From the NCBI RefSeq assembly GCF_030489605.1, contig NZ_JAUKFY010000034.1, positions 1 through 34,469 on the forward strand: a stretch of 34,469 bases of DNA. The letters run 5' to 3'. The stretch comes from Brevibacillus laterosporus (GTDB lineage: Bacteria; Bacillota; Bacilli; Brevibacillales; Brevibacillaceae). The notes beneath the pieces were generated by a model. It saw only the letters and a list, made by a program, of their open reading frames with translations, was not told the origin of the DNA and made no database searches. This document shows positions 1 to 9,819 of this stretch, piece after piece. Both the position numbers and the translations under genes were made by a program. The number at the start of each line of letters is the position of its first letter. Position 1 is the first letter of the stretch.

Positions 1-17
1 AGAACAACAACTTTTTT

Positions 18-46
18 ATCTTATCAAAACCTTCTTAATTTGTCAA
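18..46 (-). promoter_or_regulatory. rRNA-operon-type promoter P2 (leftward)
   Basis: Read on the minus strand there is a perfect -35 TTGACA (41-46), a 17-bp spacer and a -10 TAAGAT (18-23), pointing out of the window. It is the second of tandem promoters downstream of lysS. This arrangement, with an AT-rich upstream region, is typical of Bacillota rRNA operons, so a 16S rRNA gene is expected just left of base 1. The hexamers are seen; the rRNA gene is inferred. Confidence 0.8.
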
Positions 47-70
47 CCACTTTTTAACGGCGACTCAATC

Positions 71-99
71 ATTATAACACGCTCAGTTTTGAAAAGCAA
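71..99 (-). promoter_or_regulatory. rRNA-operon-type promoter P1 (leftward)
   Basis: On the minus strand, -35 TTGCTT (94-99), a 17-bp spacer and a consensus -10 TATAAT (71-76). Its -10 lies 53 bp upstream of the P2 -10 element. Tandem, closely spaced SigA promoters of this type are usual in front of rRNA operons in Bacilli. Confidence 0.75.
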
Positions 100-152
100 C
101 ACTTTTTTCATCCTCATCACTTGGTTTTACTCACTCGGTGAGGACATAAATT

Positions 153-182
153 AATATAGCATATCTCTTTCACATAAATCAA
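153..182 (-). promoter_or_regulatory. possible third tandem leftward promoter
   Basis: On the minus strand, -35 TTGATT (177-182), an 18-bp spacer and -10 TATATT (153-158), upstream of P1. The hexamers are weaker than those of P1 and P2. The adjoining 180-240 stretch is very AT-rich and could act as an UP element. Confidence 0.45.
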
Positions 183-314
183 TACTTTTTTTAAATTTAT
201 TTTAAAAAGTTTAGTTTAAATAAAAATAGATCCTATCTCTAATAGTATTTACAGCTTTATTAGTCTATCACACCTTACCATTAATGCAACAATAAACAAC
301 AATTTAATAGAACG

Positions 315-356
315 AAAAAGCAACTAAGGGAATTACTTAGCCTTAGTTGCTTTTTT
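315..356 (-). terminator. bidirectional intrinsic terminator after lysS
   Basis: A perfect 10-bp stem (320-329 with 341-350) and an 11-nt loop. It is flanked by five A on the left, which give the U-tract for leftward transcripts, and six T on the right. It closes the lysS transcription unit before the rRNA promoters. Confidence 0.85.
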
Positions 357-389
357 ATTCACCAAAAATCAAATTAGAGCTCGCTTATC

Positions 390-2009
<1,620 letters not shown>

Positions 2010-2486
2010 TTATCGATTAATTTCAAGTACTTCGTATTGAATAACGCCCGCTGGAACATTTACATCTACTGTAGAGCCTTTTGCTTTTCCAAGCAAAGCT
2101 TGACCCACAGGAGATTCGTTTGAGATTTTATTGTTTAATGGATCAGATTCAGCAGAACCAACGATAGTGTAGTCTACTATGTCTCCAAATTCAAGATCTT
2201 TTAGACGAACAGTTGAACCAACACTTACCACATTGGTATCAACATCTTCGTTAGTAATAATGCGAGCATTGCGCAACATTTTTTCTAAAGTGAGAATGCG
2301 GCCTTCAATGAACGCTTGCTCATTTTTAGCTTCTTCATACTCAGAGTTCTCACTAATATCTCCATAGCTAATGGCCTCTTTAATACGTGCAGCGACTTCT
2401 TTGCGCTTAACGGTTTTTAAATCTTCTAATTCTTGCTCAAGCTTGGCAAGGCCTTCAGGTGTAAGAATAACTTCTTTTTCAGACAT
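2010..2486 (-). CDS. greA: transcription elongation factor GreA
   Basis: Rescues backtracked RNA polymerase by stimulating cleavage of the nascent RNA. The 158-aa length matches the family. The N-terminal coiled coil starts at [20 protein letters not shown] and carries the acidic tip region around [17 protein letters not shown]; the C-terminal globular domain follows. The ATG at 2486 is preceded by GGGGGAAT. An in-frame upstream extension to 2537 is not part of the family and was rejected. It sits between dusB and lysS. In B. subtilis greA lies elsewhere, so this placement differs from the Bacillus arrangement. Confidence 0.95.
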   Translation of the reverse strand: MSEKEVILTPEGLAKLEQELEDLKTVKRKEVAARIKEAISYGDISENSEYEEAKNEQAFIEGRILTLEKMLRNARIITNEDVDTNVVSVGSTVRLKDLEFGDIVDYTIVGSAESDPLNNKISNESPVGQALLGKAKGSTVDVNVPAGVIQYEVLEINR

Positions 2487-2540
2487 CTTCGTATTCCCCC
2501 GTTTATTAATTTTTAATCCCGTTATCAAAAAGTACACAGG

Positions 2541-2546
2541 ATTATA
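2541..2546 (-). promoter_or_regulatory. possible greA promoter (-10 TATAAT)
   Basis: A consensus -10 TATAAT on the minus strand, about 55 bp upstream of the greA start. No good -35 is present at 17-18 bp. It lies between the dusB terminator-like hairpin and greA, which is where a promoter would be expected. Confidence 0.35.
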
Positions 2547-2613
2547 TGTAGATCACCCACTTAATATACTAGGGGTAATCGTTTTCTTTTTGTAATACAG
2601 TGGGTCATAGGGA

Positions 2614-2641
2614 AAGCTGCCAGATCACGATCTGGCAGCTT
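2614..2641 (-). terminator. strong hairpin after dusB
   Basis: Inverted repeat with 13-bp arms (2614-2626 and 2629-2641) around AAGCTGCCAGATC. The U-tract is poor (CTTTCCC), so it may be a weak terminator or a 3'-end stabilising hairpin. It separates dusB from greA. Confidence 0.6.
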
Positions 2642-2702
2642 CAAGTACATAATACGATGAATTATAGGATATGAGAAATACGTTGTCAATGTTTGATTTC
2701 CA

Positions 2703-3731
2703 TTATAAGGCAGAGATTTTAACAGACCCTTCTTTTTCCATCTCTGTATCATCAAACGCTCCGCTTTCTACCCAATCTACGTAATCATGCAATAAGCGAG
2801 ACAATTCTTCTTCTGTTTCAACGGAATTTATCAGTTTTTTCGTTTGAGTGGCACCTTTTAAGCCTTTTAGGTACCATGCAGCGTGTTTGCGCATCTCAAG
2901 TATGCCAACTCTTGGTCCTTTTAATGCAACTAAACGTTTAGCGTGCAGCAAACAGATATTTACCTTATCACGAACAGTAGGTTCACCCAGTAATTCACCT
3001 GTGGTTAGGTATTGAATCGTGCGATAAAGCATCCAAGGATTCCCCAGAGCCGCACGGCCGATCATAACCCCGTCGCAGCCTGTTGTATCTAGCATACGTT
3101 TGGCATCCTCTGGTGATGCTACGTCACCATTACCGATAACCGGAATATTAACTACTTCTTTAACTCGGCGAATCCATTCCCAATCAGCTTGACCCTTGTA
3201 CATCTGAACACGAGTACGAGCATGCACAGAAACTGCCTTACCACCAGCACGCTCCACCGCCTGTGCATTATCTAAAACATATAGATGATCCTCGTCCCAG
3301 CCCAAGCGCATTTTGACTGTTACCGGTTTGTCTACAGCATCCACTACTGCTGACACCACTTCATAAATTTTTTCCGGGTCTAGTAACAAACGAGCCCCTG
3401 CATCACAGCTAACTATCTTAGGGACAGGACACCCCATGTTAATGTCGATAATATCGGCATTGGTGTTTTGGTCAACGTATCGAGCCGCTCCCACCAACGT
3501 CTCCTTATCACCGCCGAAAATTTGCAGACTCAACGGTTTTTCACGTTCATCTACGTATAACATATCTAACGTTTTTTTGTTGCCATGCATAATCGCCTTG
3601 TCACTGACCATCTCAGCACAGACTAAACCTGTGCCAAATTCTTTAGCAATCAAGCGAAAAGCAGGATTACATACTCCTGCCATTGGCGCTAGGACAACAT
3701 TGTTTTTTAATTCGATGTTTCCGATTTTCAT
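2703..3731 (-). CDS. dusB: tRNA-dihydrouridine synthase (DusB family)
   Basis: FMN-dependent reduction of uridine to dihydrouridine in tRNA. The N-terminal TIM barrel begins [15 protein letters not shown]. The catalytic cysteine is C101 in INMGCPVPK. Further conserved blocks are VHARTR, GNGDV and [13 protein letters not shown]. At 342 aa it matches the length of the B. subtilis YacF-type enzymes. The start has a near-perfect Shine-Dalgarno (TTAAGGAGG). It follows yazB by 32 bp, as in the Bacillus folate cluster. Confidence 0.93.
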   Translation of the reverse strand: MKIGNIELKNNVVLAPMAGVCNPAFRLIAKEFGTGLVCAEMVSDKAIMHGNKKTLDMLYVDEREKPLSLQIFGGDKETLVGAARYVDQNTNADIIDINMGCPVPKIVSCDAGARLLLDPEKIYEVVSAVVDAVDKPVTVKMRLGWDEDHLYVLDNAQAVERAGGKAVSVHARTRVQMYKGQADWEWIRRVKEVVNIPVIGNGDVASPEDAKRMLDTTGCDGVMIGRAALGNPWMLYRTIQYLTTGELLGEPTVRDKVNICLLHAKRLVALKGPRVGILEMRKHAAWYLKGLKGATQTKKLINSVETEEELSRLLHDYVDWVESGAFDDTEMEKEGSVKISAL

Positions 3732-3763
3732 ATATAAAACCTCCTTAAGCGAAGGAACGCTGC

Positions 3764-3985
3764 CTACTTTTCATTCCCTTTATTTATAGCACATAATTCC
3801 TCATATTCAACTTGTAAAGTGTTGGCTATCTTCCGTAACACCAGTTCAGTCGGTGGTTTTGTTCCTCGCTCCAAGGTGCCCACAAACGATAATGATACAC
3901 CCATCTCACTGGCTAGTTGCTGTTGTGTAAAGCCTTTTAATTTGCGGAACGCTCTGATTCGGCTCCCCAATCTAATGTCCCCCAT
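3764..3985 (-). CDS. yazB: small XRE-type helix-turn-helix protein, YazB-like
   Basis: A 73-aa protein that is almost entirely a Cro/CI-type helix-turn-helix ([20 protein letters not shown] followed by LERGTKPP). Position and size match B. subtilis YazB, between folK and dusB; its target is unknown. The ATG at 3985 has GGGGGT upstream and lies inside the end of folK, overlapping it by 49 bp. An alternative start at 4066 would add an unrelated N-terminus read from folK in another frame. Confidence 0.85.
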   Translation of the reverse strand: MGDIRLGSRIRAFRKLKGFTQQQLASEMGVSLSFVGTLERGTKPPTELVLRKIANTLQVEYEELCAINKGNEK

Positions 3986-4467
3986 ACCTGTACCCCCTGT
4001 GTTTCTATACATTGATGGATTGCTTCTTCTATGGATAAATTTGTTCCCGGTATAACTCCATGCCATACTTCTTGAAGAGGAATTAGGACAAAAGCACGAT
4101 GAATCATTTCTGGGTGAGGAATGACCAAATTCGGCAACGCCACTTCCTCCTCTCCAAAAAGCAATAGATCAATATCAATATTGCGCGGCCCCCATCGCTC
4201 AAGGCGAACTCTCCCTAATTTTTGCTCAATCGATAAGGCTGTCTGCAATAACTCGAGGGGCGTTAAGCTTGTCTCAATTTCAATCACCATATTTAAAAAG
4301 GCAGGCTGATTTATATAGCCCACTGGATCAGTCTCATAAACAGAAGAAAGGCGAGACACTTGAATGAAATCATGTGCATGTAACTCGGCGATGGCACCTT
4401 TAAGCATAGCTTCTCGCTCTCCCTGATTAGATCCAAGGGCAATATAAGCTTTTGTAAGGTTGCCCAT
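3937..4467 (-). CDS. folK: 2-amino-4-hydroxy-6-hydroxymethyldihydropteridine diphosphokinase
   Basis: Transfers pyrophosphate from ATP to 6-hydroxymethyl-dihydropterin, giving the substrate of FolP. The 176-aa protein has the HPPK N-terminal block YIALGSNQGERE and the signature LERWGPRNIDIDLLLF, with the Mg/ATP-binding DIDLLL. It starts 1 bp after the folB stop, indicating a tightly coupled operon. The last 16 codons overlap yazB. Confidence 0.95.
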   Translation of the reverse strand: MGNLTKAYIALGSNQGEREAMLKGAIAELHAHDFIQVSRLSSVYETDPVGYINQPAFLNMVIEIETSLTPLELLQTALSIEQKLGRVRLERWGPRNIDIDLLLFGEEEVALPNLVIPHPEMIHRAFVLIPLQEVWHGVIPGTNLSIEEAIHQCIETQGVQVWGTLDWGAESERSAN

Positions 4468-4468
4468 G

Positions 4469-4834
4469 CTAGTTACTTCCTTTCTTCCTAATCATCTCAA
4501 TTGCGACTGATTGGTAATGCCCTGCAATAGGAGGATCTGGTTTTGTTACTTTTACTTTGACCTCATCTAAAGGAAAATCGCTCAACAAACCATCGCAAAT
4601 CTTCGCCGTCAATTTTTCCACTAACTGATAACGCTCTCCTTCAACGATAGCCTTCACCCTTTCGTAAATATCCGCATAATTAACGGTATATTCTAGCTGA
4701 TCCGTATCAGCAGCCTTTTGCAAGTCAAGCGAGAGCTCCAAATCAACATAGAACCTTTGACCTAGCCTAGCCTCTTCTTGAAAAACACCATGATAACCAT
4801 AAAAAGCCATACCATTAAAGTAGATTTTATCCAT
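4469..4834 (-). CDS. folB: dihydroneopterin aldolase
   Basis: Converts dihydroneopterin to 6-hydroxymethyl-dihydropterin in folate synthesis. At 121 aa it is the family's standard size, with MAFYGYHGVFQEEARLGQRF at the N-terminus and the catalytic lysine region VKVKVTKPDPPI near the C-terminus. The start codon lies inside the 3' end of folP (8-nt overlap), which suggests translational coupling. Confidence 0.95.
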   Translation of the reverse strand: MDKIYFNGMAFYGYHGVFQEEARLGQRFYVDLELSLDLQKAADTDQLEYTVNYADIYERVKAIVEGERYQLVEKLTAKICDGLLSDFPLDEVKVKVTKPDPPIAGHYQSVAIEMIRKKGSN

Positions 4835-5690
4835 TGTAGAGTACCCCTTTTTTTATAGCGTCCATCATCATTGCTGTTCGTTTTATGGCCTTAACATCGT
4901 GCACGCGCATGATATGACAACCTTTCTCAATGCCTAGCGCTACCGTCGCAATTGTACCCTCTAGACGTTCATCCACAGGTAAATCAAGAACCTTACCAAT
5001 CATAGATTTTCGTGAAGTTCCCAGTAAGACGGGGTAGCCAAGGGCCACTAAATCATCCAGCCGACGCATTGCTTCTAAATTTTGCTGCAATGTTTTGGCA
5101 AAACCAATACCTGGGTCAAGCACGATCATCTCTTCTGACACACCTGCTGCCAAAGCTAGCTGAATAGATTCCTGTAAATCCTTTATGTAGTCAGGGAAGA
5201 AATCCTGGTATTCCATCTGCTCTCGATTGTGCATTAGAATAATCGGCACATTCCATCTAGCAGCTACAGCGGCCATTTCGGAGTCTTTTTTTGCACCCCA
5301 CACATCATTAATAATATGGGCTCCTGCCCGCAATGCTTCATCAGCAACTCGAGCTTTATAGGTATCAACAGAGATCGGTACATCTATATCGCGGGAGAGG
5401 CGCTCGATAATCGGAATAATTCGCTCTAATTCTTGTTCCGCACTAACAAGCTGAGAACCTGGCCGTGTCGACTCTCCCCCTACATCGATGATATCCGCTC
5501 CATCCTTTACAAGCCTTTCAGCATGCCGCATAGCGTCATCTAGCTGGTTGTAACGTCCTCCATCCGAAAAAGAGTCAGGAGTAACGTTAAGGATTCCCAT
5601 GATTAATGTTCTTTCGTGCAACGGCAGATTATATGTACCACATGATAGTGATGTAAATTTAGTCTGAGAGCGCTCATGATCATGTTTCAT
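4827..5690 (-). CDS. folP: dihydropteroate synthase
   Basis: Condenses p-aminobenzoate with dihydropterin pyrophosphate; this is the sulfonamide target (sul in B. subtilis). The TIM barrel shows the signatures MGILNVTPDSFSDGG, DIIDVGGESTRPG, LDPGIGFAKT and LGTSRKSMIG, and ends with the conserved RVHDV. I chose the ATG at 5690 (287 aa) because AAAAGGAG precedes it. The frame is open to 5732, one base from the pabC stop, but the extra residues have no family similarity. Confidence 0.95.
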   Translation of the reverse strand: MKHDHERSQTKFTSLSCGTYNLPLHERTLIMGILNVTPDSFSDGGRYNQLDDAMRHAERLVKDGADIIDVGGESTRPGSQLVSAEQELERIIPIIERLSRDIDVPISVDTYKARVADEALRAGAHIINDVWGAKKDSEMAAVAARWNVPIILMHNREQMEYQDFFPDYIKDLQESIQLALAAGVSEEMIVLDPGIGFAKTLQQNLEAMRRLDDLVALGYPVLLGTSRKSMIGKVLDLPVDERLEGTIATVALGIEKGCHIMRVHDVKAIKRTAMMMDAIKKGVLYNG

Positions 5691-5732
5691 CTTCTTCGAA
5701 CTCCTTTTTATATTGTGGAAAGCATAACACAA

Positions 5733-6578
5733 TCAGTTGGACAATTCTACCAATCTCCTGTAGGCTTCATGCAACTTTTGGGTCAGTTTTCCATAGACAT
5801 ATGGAACTTCTACATTCTCGACAGTCGATATCGGAACGATCTCCTGAATCGAGTTGGTTACGAACACCTCATCAGCTTTAAATAATTCCTCAAGAGGGTA
5901 CAGACCTTCCTCCACATTAAGACCACCTGTATGTGCAATGGTTAGGACAGCATTTCGGGTAATTCCTGCTAACAGATCAGTGTCAACGGAAGGTGTATAG
6001 ACCATATTGTCCTTGACCCAGAAGACGTTGCTTACAACCCCTTCACAGATATAACCTTCTTTTGTCAAAAATAGACCTTCTATATCCGGTTCCCCTCCTA
6101 TTTCTTGTTTGCCTAGGGCACAGTTTACATAATTATGAGACTTAAAACGTCGGTTTCCTTCCTGAGTCTGCCTTGGAAAGGAGATTACTTTCAATCTTTT
6201 AGGAAGAGGAGGCTGTGCAATCGGCGTTACAGATTTGACAAAAATATAAAGCGATGGCTGCTCATATACACCACTATGCAAGCCGACACCTTCCGCTCCT
6301 CCAGTAACACTAATTCGTACATAAGCATCCTCTAGCTGATTTTTCTCCAGAGTAGCCTGCACAGCACGATATATCTCGTTATGCTCCCACTTGTGACGAA
6401 TCCGTAAATCAGTCATGCCATTTTCCAAACGCAGCATATGCTCATTCCAAAAGCATGGTTTTCCTCGATATATTCGAATGGTCTCAAATAGACCGATACC
6501 ATATAAAAAGCCATGATCCATGGCTGAAACTACCGCTTGTTCCTCAGGTACAATTTTATCATTAACAAACACCCACAT
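5733..6578 (-). CDS. pabC: 4-amino-4-deoxychorismate lyase
   Basis: PLP fold-type IV enzyme that releases p-aminobenzoate and pyruvate from aminodeoxychorismate. The 281-aa protein has the N-terminal MDHGFLYGIGLFETIR block, the PLP lysine in RRFKSHNYVN and the CEGVVSNVF glutamate block. A branched-chain or D-amino acid aminotransferase is the main alternative, but the gene neighbours favour PabC. The start has TAGGAGA upstream. A terminator separates it from pabA, so it may start its own transcription unit. Confidence 0.9.
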   Translation of the reverse strand: MWVFVNDKIVPEEQAVVSAMDHGFLYGIGLFETIRIYRGKPCFWNEHMLRLENGMTDLRIRHKWEHNEIYRAVQATLEKNQLEDAYVRISVTGGAEGVGLHSGVYEQPSLYIFVKSVTPIAQPPLPKRLKVISFPRQTQEGNRRFKSHNYVNCALGKQEIGGEPDIEGLFLTKEGYICEGVVSNVFWVKDNMVYTPSVDTDLLAGITRNAVLTIAHTGGLNVEEGLYPLEELFKADEVFVTNSIQEIVPISTVENVEVPYVYGKLTQKLHEAYRRLVELSN

Positions 6579-6696
6579 TTGCTTAGTCTCCTACTATAAG
6601 ACGTTTTTCTCTCTTTTGTAACCCACAAAATCAGAGTATCATAACTAAAACTTTCCTCGAACCACTCTTACTGTGATTTTGGTTTATTACTTTCCT

Positions 6697-6730
6697 GAAA
6701 AAACCACCTGCAATCATTTTTGCAAGTGGC
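6697..6730 (-). terminator. intrinsic terminator between pabA and pabC
   Basis: A 10-bp stem with one mismatch (6704-6713 with 6720-6729), followed on the minus strand by six U. It ends the pabA transcript about 120 bp before pabC. Confidence 0.8.
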
Positions 6731-6747
6731 TTTGAAGTAATGGTTCA

Positions 6748-7338
6748 TTATTTGATAGGTTGTGTCTCTTTTGCATAAGCCGTCAAAAAGTTTTTCAACA
6801 TTTGCTTTCCATATTGGGTAATAATTGATTCAGGATGAAATTGAACACCTTCGATAGGCAGCTCTCTATGACGAATCGCCATTATCTCCCCTTCAGGTGT
6901 ACGAGCTGTAATTTCTAATTCTTCCGAAATTGACTCTTCCTGAATCACCAGCGAATGATAACGTGCAGCTTGGAAGGGGGAAGGTATGGATGCAAAAATG
7001 GTCTTTCCATCATGCAATACCTCCGAGGTTTTTCCGTGCATCAGCCGATCTGCTCGCACTATTTTCCCGCCAAATACTTGCCCAATTGATTGATGGCCAA
7101 GGCATACGCCAAAAATCGGAATCTTACCTGCAAAATGGCGGACAACATCCATACTAATCCCAGCTTCATTCGGTGTGCAAGGACCAGGCGAAATCATCAG
7201 GTAGTCTGGATCCAAATTTTCGATTTCCTCTAGCGTGATTTTGTCGTTACGAAATACCCGTAACTCCTCACCCAGCTCCCCAATAAATTGTACTAGGTTG
7301 TACGTAAAGGAATCATAGTTATCAATCATAATAATCAT
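6748..7338 (-). CDS. pabA: aminodeoxychorismate/anthranilate synthase glutamine amidotransferase subunit
   Basis: Class I glutamine amidotransferase that supplies ammonia to PabB, and often also to TrpE as an amphibolic subunit. The 196-aa protein has the oxyanion-hole region [13 protein letters not shown], the nucleophile C79 in [11 protein letters not shown] and the His/Glu pair in GVQFHPESI. Its partner pabB is not next to it here, unlike in B. subtilis. The ATG overlaps the stop of a tiny upstream ORF (ATGA). Confidence 0.93.
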   Translation of the reverse strand: MIIMIDNYDSFTYNLVQFIGELGEELRVFRNDKITLEEIENLDPDYLMISPGPCTPNEAGISMDVVRHFAGKIPIFGVCLGHQSIGQVFGGKIVRADRLMHGKTSEVLHDGKTIFASIPSPFQAARYHSLVIQEESISEELEITARTPEGEIMAIRHRELPIEGVQFHPESIITQYGKQMLKNFLTAYAKETQPIK

Positions 7339-7436
7339 ACTCGGCTCTCCTCTCGGCTCTTCAGCCTCTCATTCTCAAATTCTTCACTCAGCTCAACTAC
7401 TTTCCATAAGACCTCTGCTCTCTTTCCACGACTCAT
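7335..7436 (-). CDS. possible 33-aa ORF coupled to pabA
   Basis: ATG at 7436 with GGAAAGAG upstream; its TGA overlaps the pabA ATG in the form ATGA. The product is charged and probably helical ([19 protein letters not shown] at the end). It could be a leader ORF or the displaced 3' end of the decayed gene that overlaps its start in another frame. No family is recognised. Confidence 0.25.
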   Translation of the reverse strand: MSRGKRAEVLWKVVELSEEFENERLKSREESRV

Positions 7437-7672
7437 AGCACTCTTTCCGCTTAATTATGAAATCATGGCTGATACCTATAACAGCTCGGGTACGACCTGC
7501 TTTAAGCTTTACTAATTCTCGTATGGACAGAAGTGTTTCTTTCTCAAGTTAATTAGTTAAAAGCAATAGGTCTTGATATATCATAACATACAGACTTGGT
7601 AGCTGTAAGTCATCATTTGGAAGCTTTTGTAAGATTATTTCCAAATTCACTCATTTCATAACAACGGTTCAT
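7393..7672 (-). pseudogene. decayed small gene between cysK and pabA
   Basis: Three coherent segments can be read on the minus strand. MNRCYEMSEFGNNLTKASK runs to a stop; a shifted frame then gives DLQLPSLYVMIYQDLLLLTN to an in-frame TAA; the same frame resumes as LEKETLLSIRELVKLKAGRT and continues to a stop at 7393. Joined, they make a helical, charged protein of about 90 aa with one frameshift and one stop. The family is not recognised, and it is not PabB. This is the only gene-like content of the 455-bp gap besides the cysK terminator and the tiny ORF before pabA. Confidence 0.4.
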
Positions 7673-7720
7673 GGCCCTTCAAAAGATAGCAGCTCCTGAA
7701 CCAGATGCTCTATAACGACA

Positions 7721-7755
7721 AAAAGAAGTGGCCCCTAACGCGTGCGAACCACTTC
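7721..7755 (-). terminator. intrinsic terminator after cysK
   Basis: GAAGTGG/CCACTTC stem (7725-7731 with 7749-7755) and a 17-nt loop, followed on the minus strand by TTTTTGTC. Confidence 0.75.
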
Positions 7756-7793
7756 CATTACATTATTCCTACTTTAAAAAGCCTGAAGCAATA

Positions 7794-8726
7794 TTAATCC
7801 TCAAAATGATAAAGCGGCGTAGACAAATAGCGTTCACCATTGCTAGGAATAATAACTACAACTTTTTTTCCTTTTCCTAAACGACTCGCTACATCGAGAG
7901 CAGCTGAAATAGCCGCACCTGAAGAAATTCCACCTAAAATTCCTTCTTCCCGAGCCACACGACGAGCTGTTTCAAAAGCAGCTTCGTTTTCAATAGGAAG
8001 GATTTCATCATAGATAGACGTATCCAAAATCTCCGGCACGAATCCAGCACCAATTCCTTGAATCTTATGAGGACCTGGTTTGCCTCCAGACAAAACTGGG
8101 GAGGCCTGAGGTTCTACCCCATAGATTTTTACCTCTGGGTATTCCTCTTTCAGCACTTGACCCACGCCTGTAATGGTACCACCTGTACCGATACCAGCAA
8201 TAAAAGCGTCAATACCACCGATCTCTTTTCCCTGTTCAAGCAACTCTTTTGCTGTAGTTTCTCGATGCACCTTAGGATTGGCTTTATTATTAAATTGCTG
8301 CGGGATAAAATAGTCGGAGTTCTCGCGGGCAAGTTCTTCTGCTTTACGAATCGCTCCTCCCATTCCTTCCGCTCCTGGGGTCAAGATTAATTCCGCTCCA
8401 TACGCACGTAGCAAATTACGTCTTTCCATACTCATGGTATCCGGCATAACCAAGATAGCGCGATATCCCTTGGCTGCAGCCACCATCGCTAATCCGATCC
8501 CCGTGTTACCGCTAGTTGGTTCAATTATAGTATCGCCAAGCTTCAATTTACCTTCCGCTTCGGCTGTTTCAATCATAGAAAGTGCGATACGATCTTTCAC
8601 ACTGCTACCGGGGTTAAAAAACTCCAGCTTTAAATAGATATCAGCCATGTCTTCCGTTACGACACGATTGAGTTTGACTAATGGCGTATTTCCAATCAGT
8701 TCTGTAATAGATTGTGCAACCCGCAT
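7794..8726 (-). CDS. cysK: cysteine synthase (O-acetylserine sulfhydrylase)
   Basis: PLP enzyme that makes cysteine from O-acetylserine and sulfide. At 310 aa it is full length. The PLP lysine is K44 in [12 protein letters not shown]; the substrate loop [12 protein letters not shown] and the phosphate loop [10 protein letters not shown] are intact. The C-terminal [10 protein letters not shown] is typical. A CysK/CBS-type cystathionine synthase is less likely from the length and context. It has its own SigA promoter and terminator, so it can be transcribed alone. Confidence 0.95.
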   Translation of the reverse strand: MRVAQSITELIGNTPLVKLNRVVTEDMADIYLKLEFFNPGSSVKDRIALSMIETAEAEGKLKLGDTIIEPTSGNTGIGLAMVAAAKGYRAILVMPDTMSMERRNLLRAYGAELILTPGAEGMGGAIRKAEELARENSDYFIPQQFNNKANPKVHRETTAKELLEQGKEIGGIDAFIAGIGTGGTITGVGQVLKEEYPEVKIYGVEPQASPVLSGGKPGPHKIQGIGAGFVPEILDTSIYDEILPIENEAAFETARRVAREEGILGGISSGAAISAALDVASRLGKGKKVVVIIPSNGERYLSTPLYHFED

Positions 8727-8777
8727 GTTTTTGTCCCCCTCAAGTAATCACCGAGTAATTTGCTAGGATTTGTAGGT

Positions 8778-8807
8778 ATTATAACAAATCATATTCATTA
8801 GCGTCAA
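8778..8807 (-). promoter_or_regulatory. cysK promoter
   Basis: -35 TTGACG (8802-8807, overlapping the stop codon of the upstream gene), an 18-bp spacer and -10 TATAAT (8778-8783), about 50 bp before the cysK ATG. It reads as a near-consensus SigA promoter. Confidence 0.7.
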
Positions 8808-9697
8808 CGATAGGTTACATCCTTCACTTCTACTTTGGTCGTTTTACGTAAACGATTTAAAATTTCATCAAACGACTCCGCTTTAGCAATCGCCATGTCC
8901 TCAAAAACCTTTTCCTTCGACTGTTCAAAGGTTGGAATTACTTCTTCCTTCCGTTCTGTTATATGCAATAATGCATAACCATCTTCAACAGGAATAGGAG
9001 CAGATACTTCCTTGACTTTCATATCCTGAAGAGCGAACTGTTCATTTTCCGTTAAAGAGTCGTCCTTTAAAACAACGATCCCCATATCTCCACCATTGGG
9101 AGCTGTGTGGGGGTCTATGGAGCGCTCTTTAGCCAACGTCATAAAATCTGCTCCCTTTGATAGCTCTTGAAATAAATTTTGAGCTTCGGCTTCCGTTTTT
9201 ACTAACAAGCGATAGAGATGTACGGTGGTCGGTTGAATATAATCGGATTGGTGTTGCTGGAAATAAGCTCGTAGCTCATCATCACTGATTGTTACATTCT
9301 TAGTAGCAAGCTTTTTCAACAATAATTGATAGCGAACCTCCTGCTCCATTTGGGCCGGAGTCTGTCCCAATCGATCCTGCACCTCACTTGGGATATCACC
9401 CTCATGCGGGAAATGACTTCTTATCCTTTGAATCTCTTCCTGAACTCGCTGATCAGAAACAGTAATTTGCAGACGATTTGCTTCTTGGAAGACGAGCTGG
9501 TGATCGATCATACGATCCAGCATCTGTTTTCCATAGCGCTCTTTTAATTGTAAGATTAGCGCTTGCTCTGTAACGTTTTCATCTCCTACCTTAGCTACCG
9601 CCGCCAGACCTGCTCCTTTATACCAAGCACCCGATACAACAGCTAACAACAAGATAAGCGCACCAATCAAGCTCCACAAAAACCGAACGTTACGCAT
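8804..9697 (-). CDS. membrane-anchored parvulin-type peptidyl-prolyl isomerase (PrsA/YacD-like)
   Basis: Extracytoplasmic folding factor. Residues 6-24 form a hydrophobic signal/anchor; no lipobox cysteine is present, unlike PrsA lipoproteins. A SurA_N-like helical region follows, and a PPIC rotamase domain spans about residues 158-250 (SKGADFMTLAKERSIDP, then NGGDMG). At 297 aa and between hslO and cysK it corresponds to B. subtilis YacD. Its client proteins are unknown. It probably shares regulation with hslO only by readthrough, because a terminator-like structure lies between them. Confidence 0.88.
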   Translation of the reverse strand: MRNVRFLWSLIGALILLLAVVSGAWYKGAGLAAVAKVGDENVTEQALILQLKERYGKQMLDRMIDHQLVFQEANRLQITVSDQRVQEEIQRIRSHFPHEGDIPSEVQDRLGQTPAQMEQEVRYQLLLKKLATKNVTISDDELRAYFQQHQSDYIQPTTVHLYRLLVKTEAEAQNLFQELSKGADFMTLAKERSIDPHTAPNGGDMGIVVLKDDSLTENEQFALQDMKVKEVSAPIPVEDGYALLHITERKEEVIPTFEQSKEKVFEDMAIAKAESFDEILNRLRKTTKVEVKDVTYR

Positions 9698-9741
9698 CCA
9701 TTTCTCTCCATTTCATTAAAATTCTATAATATTAGGGCAAG

Positions 9742-9809
9742 AAAAAAACGGTAGTTGACGTGTCGTTAGCAATCGCACATGTCTCATGCTCTAGTCTCCA
9801 CCGTTTTGT
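9742..9809 (-). terminator. terminator-like structure after hslO
   Basis: AAAACGGT and its complement pair across a loop of about 45 nt that has some internal pairing. A long U-rich tract follows on the minus strand. The long loop makes it less typical. Confidence 0.5.
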
Positions 9810-9819
9810 CTCTTATTCT

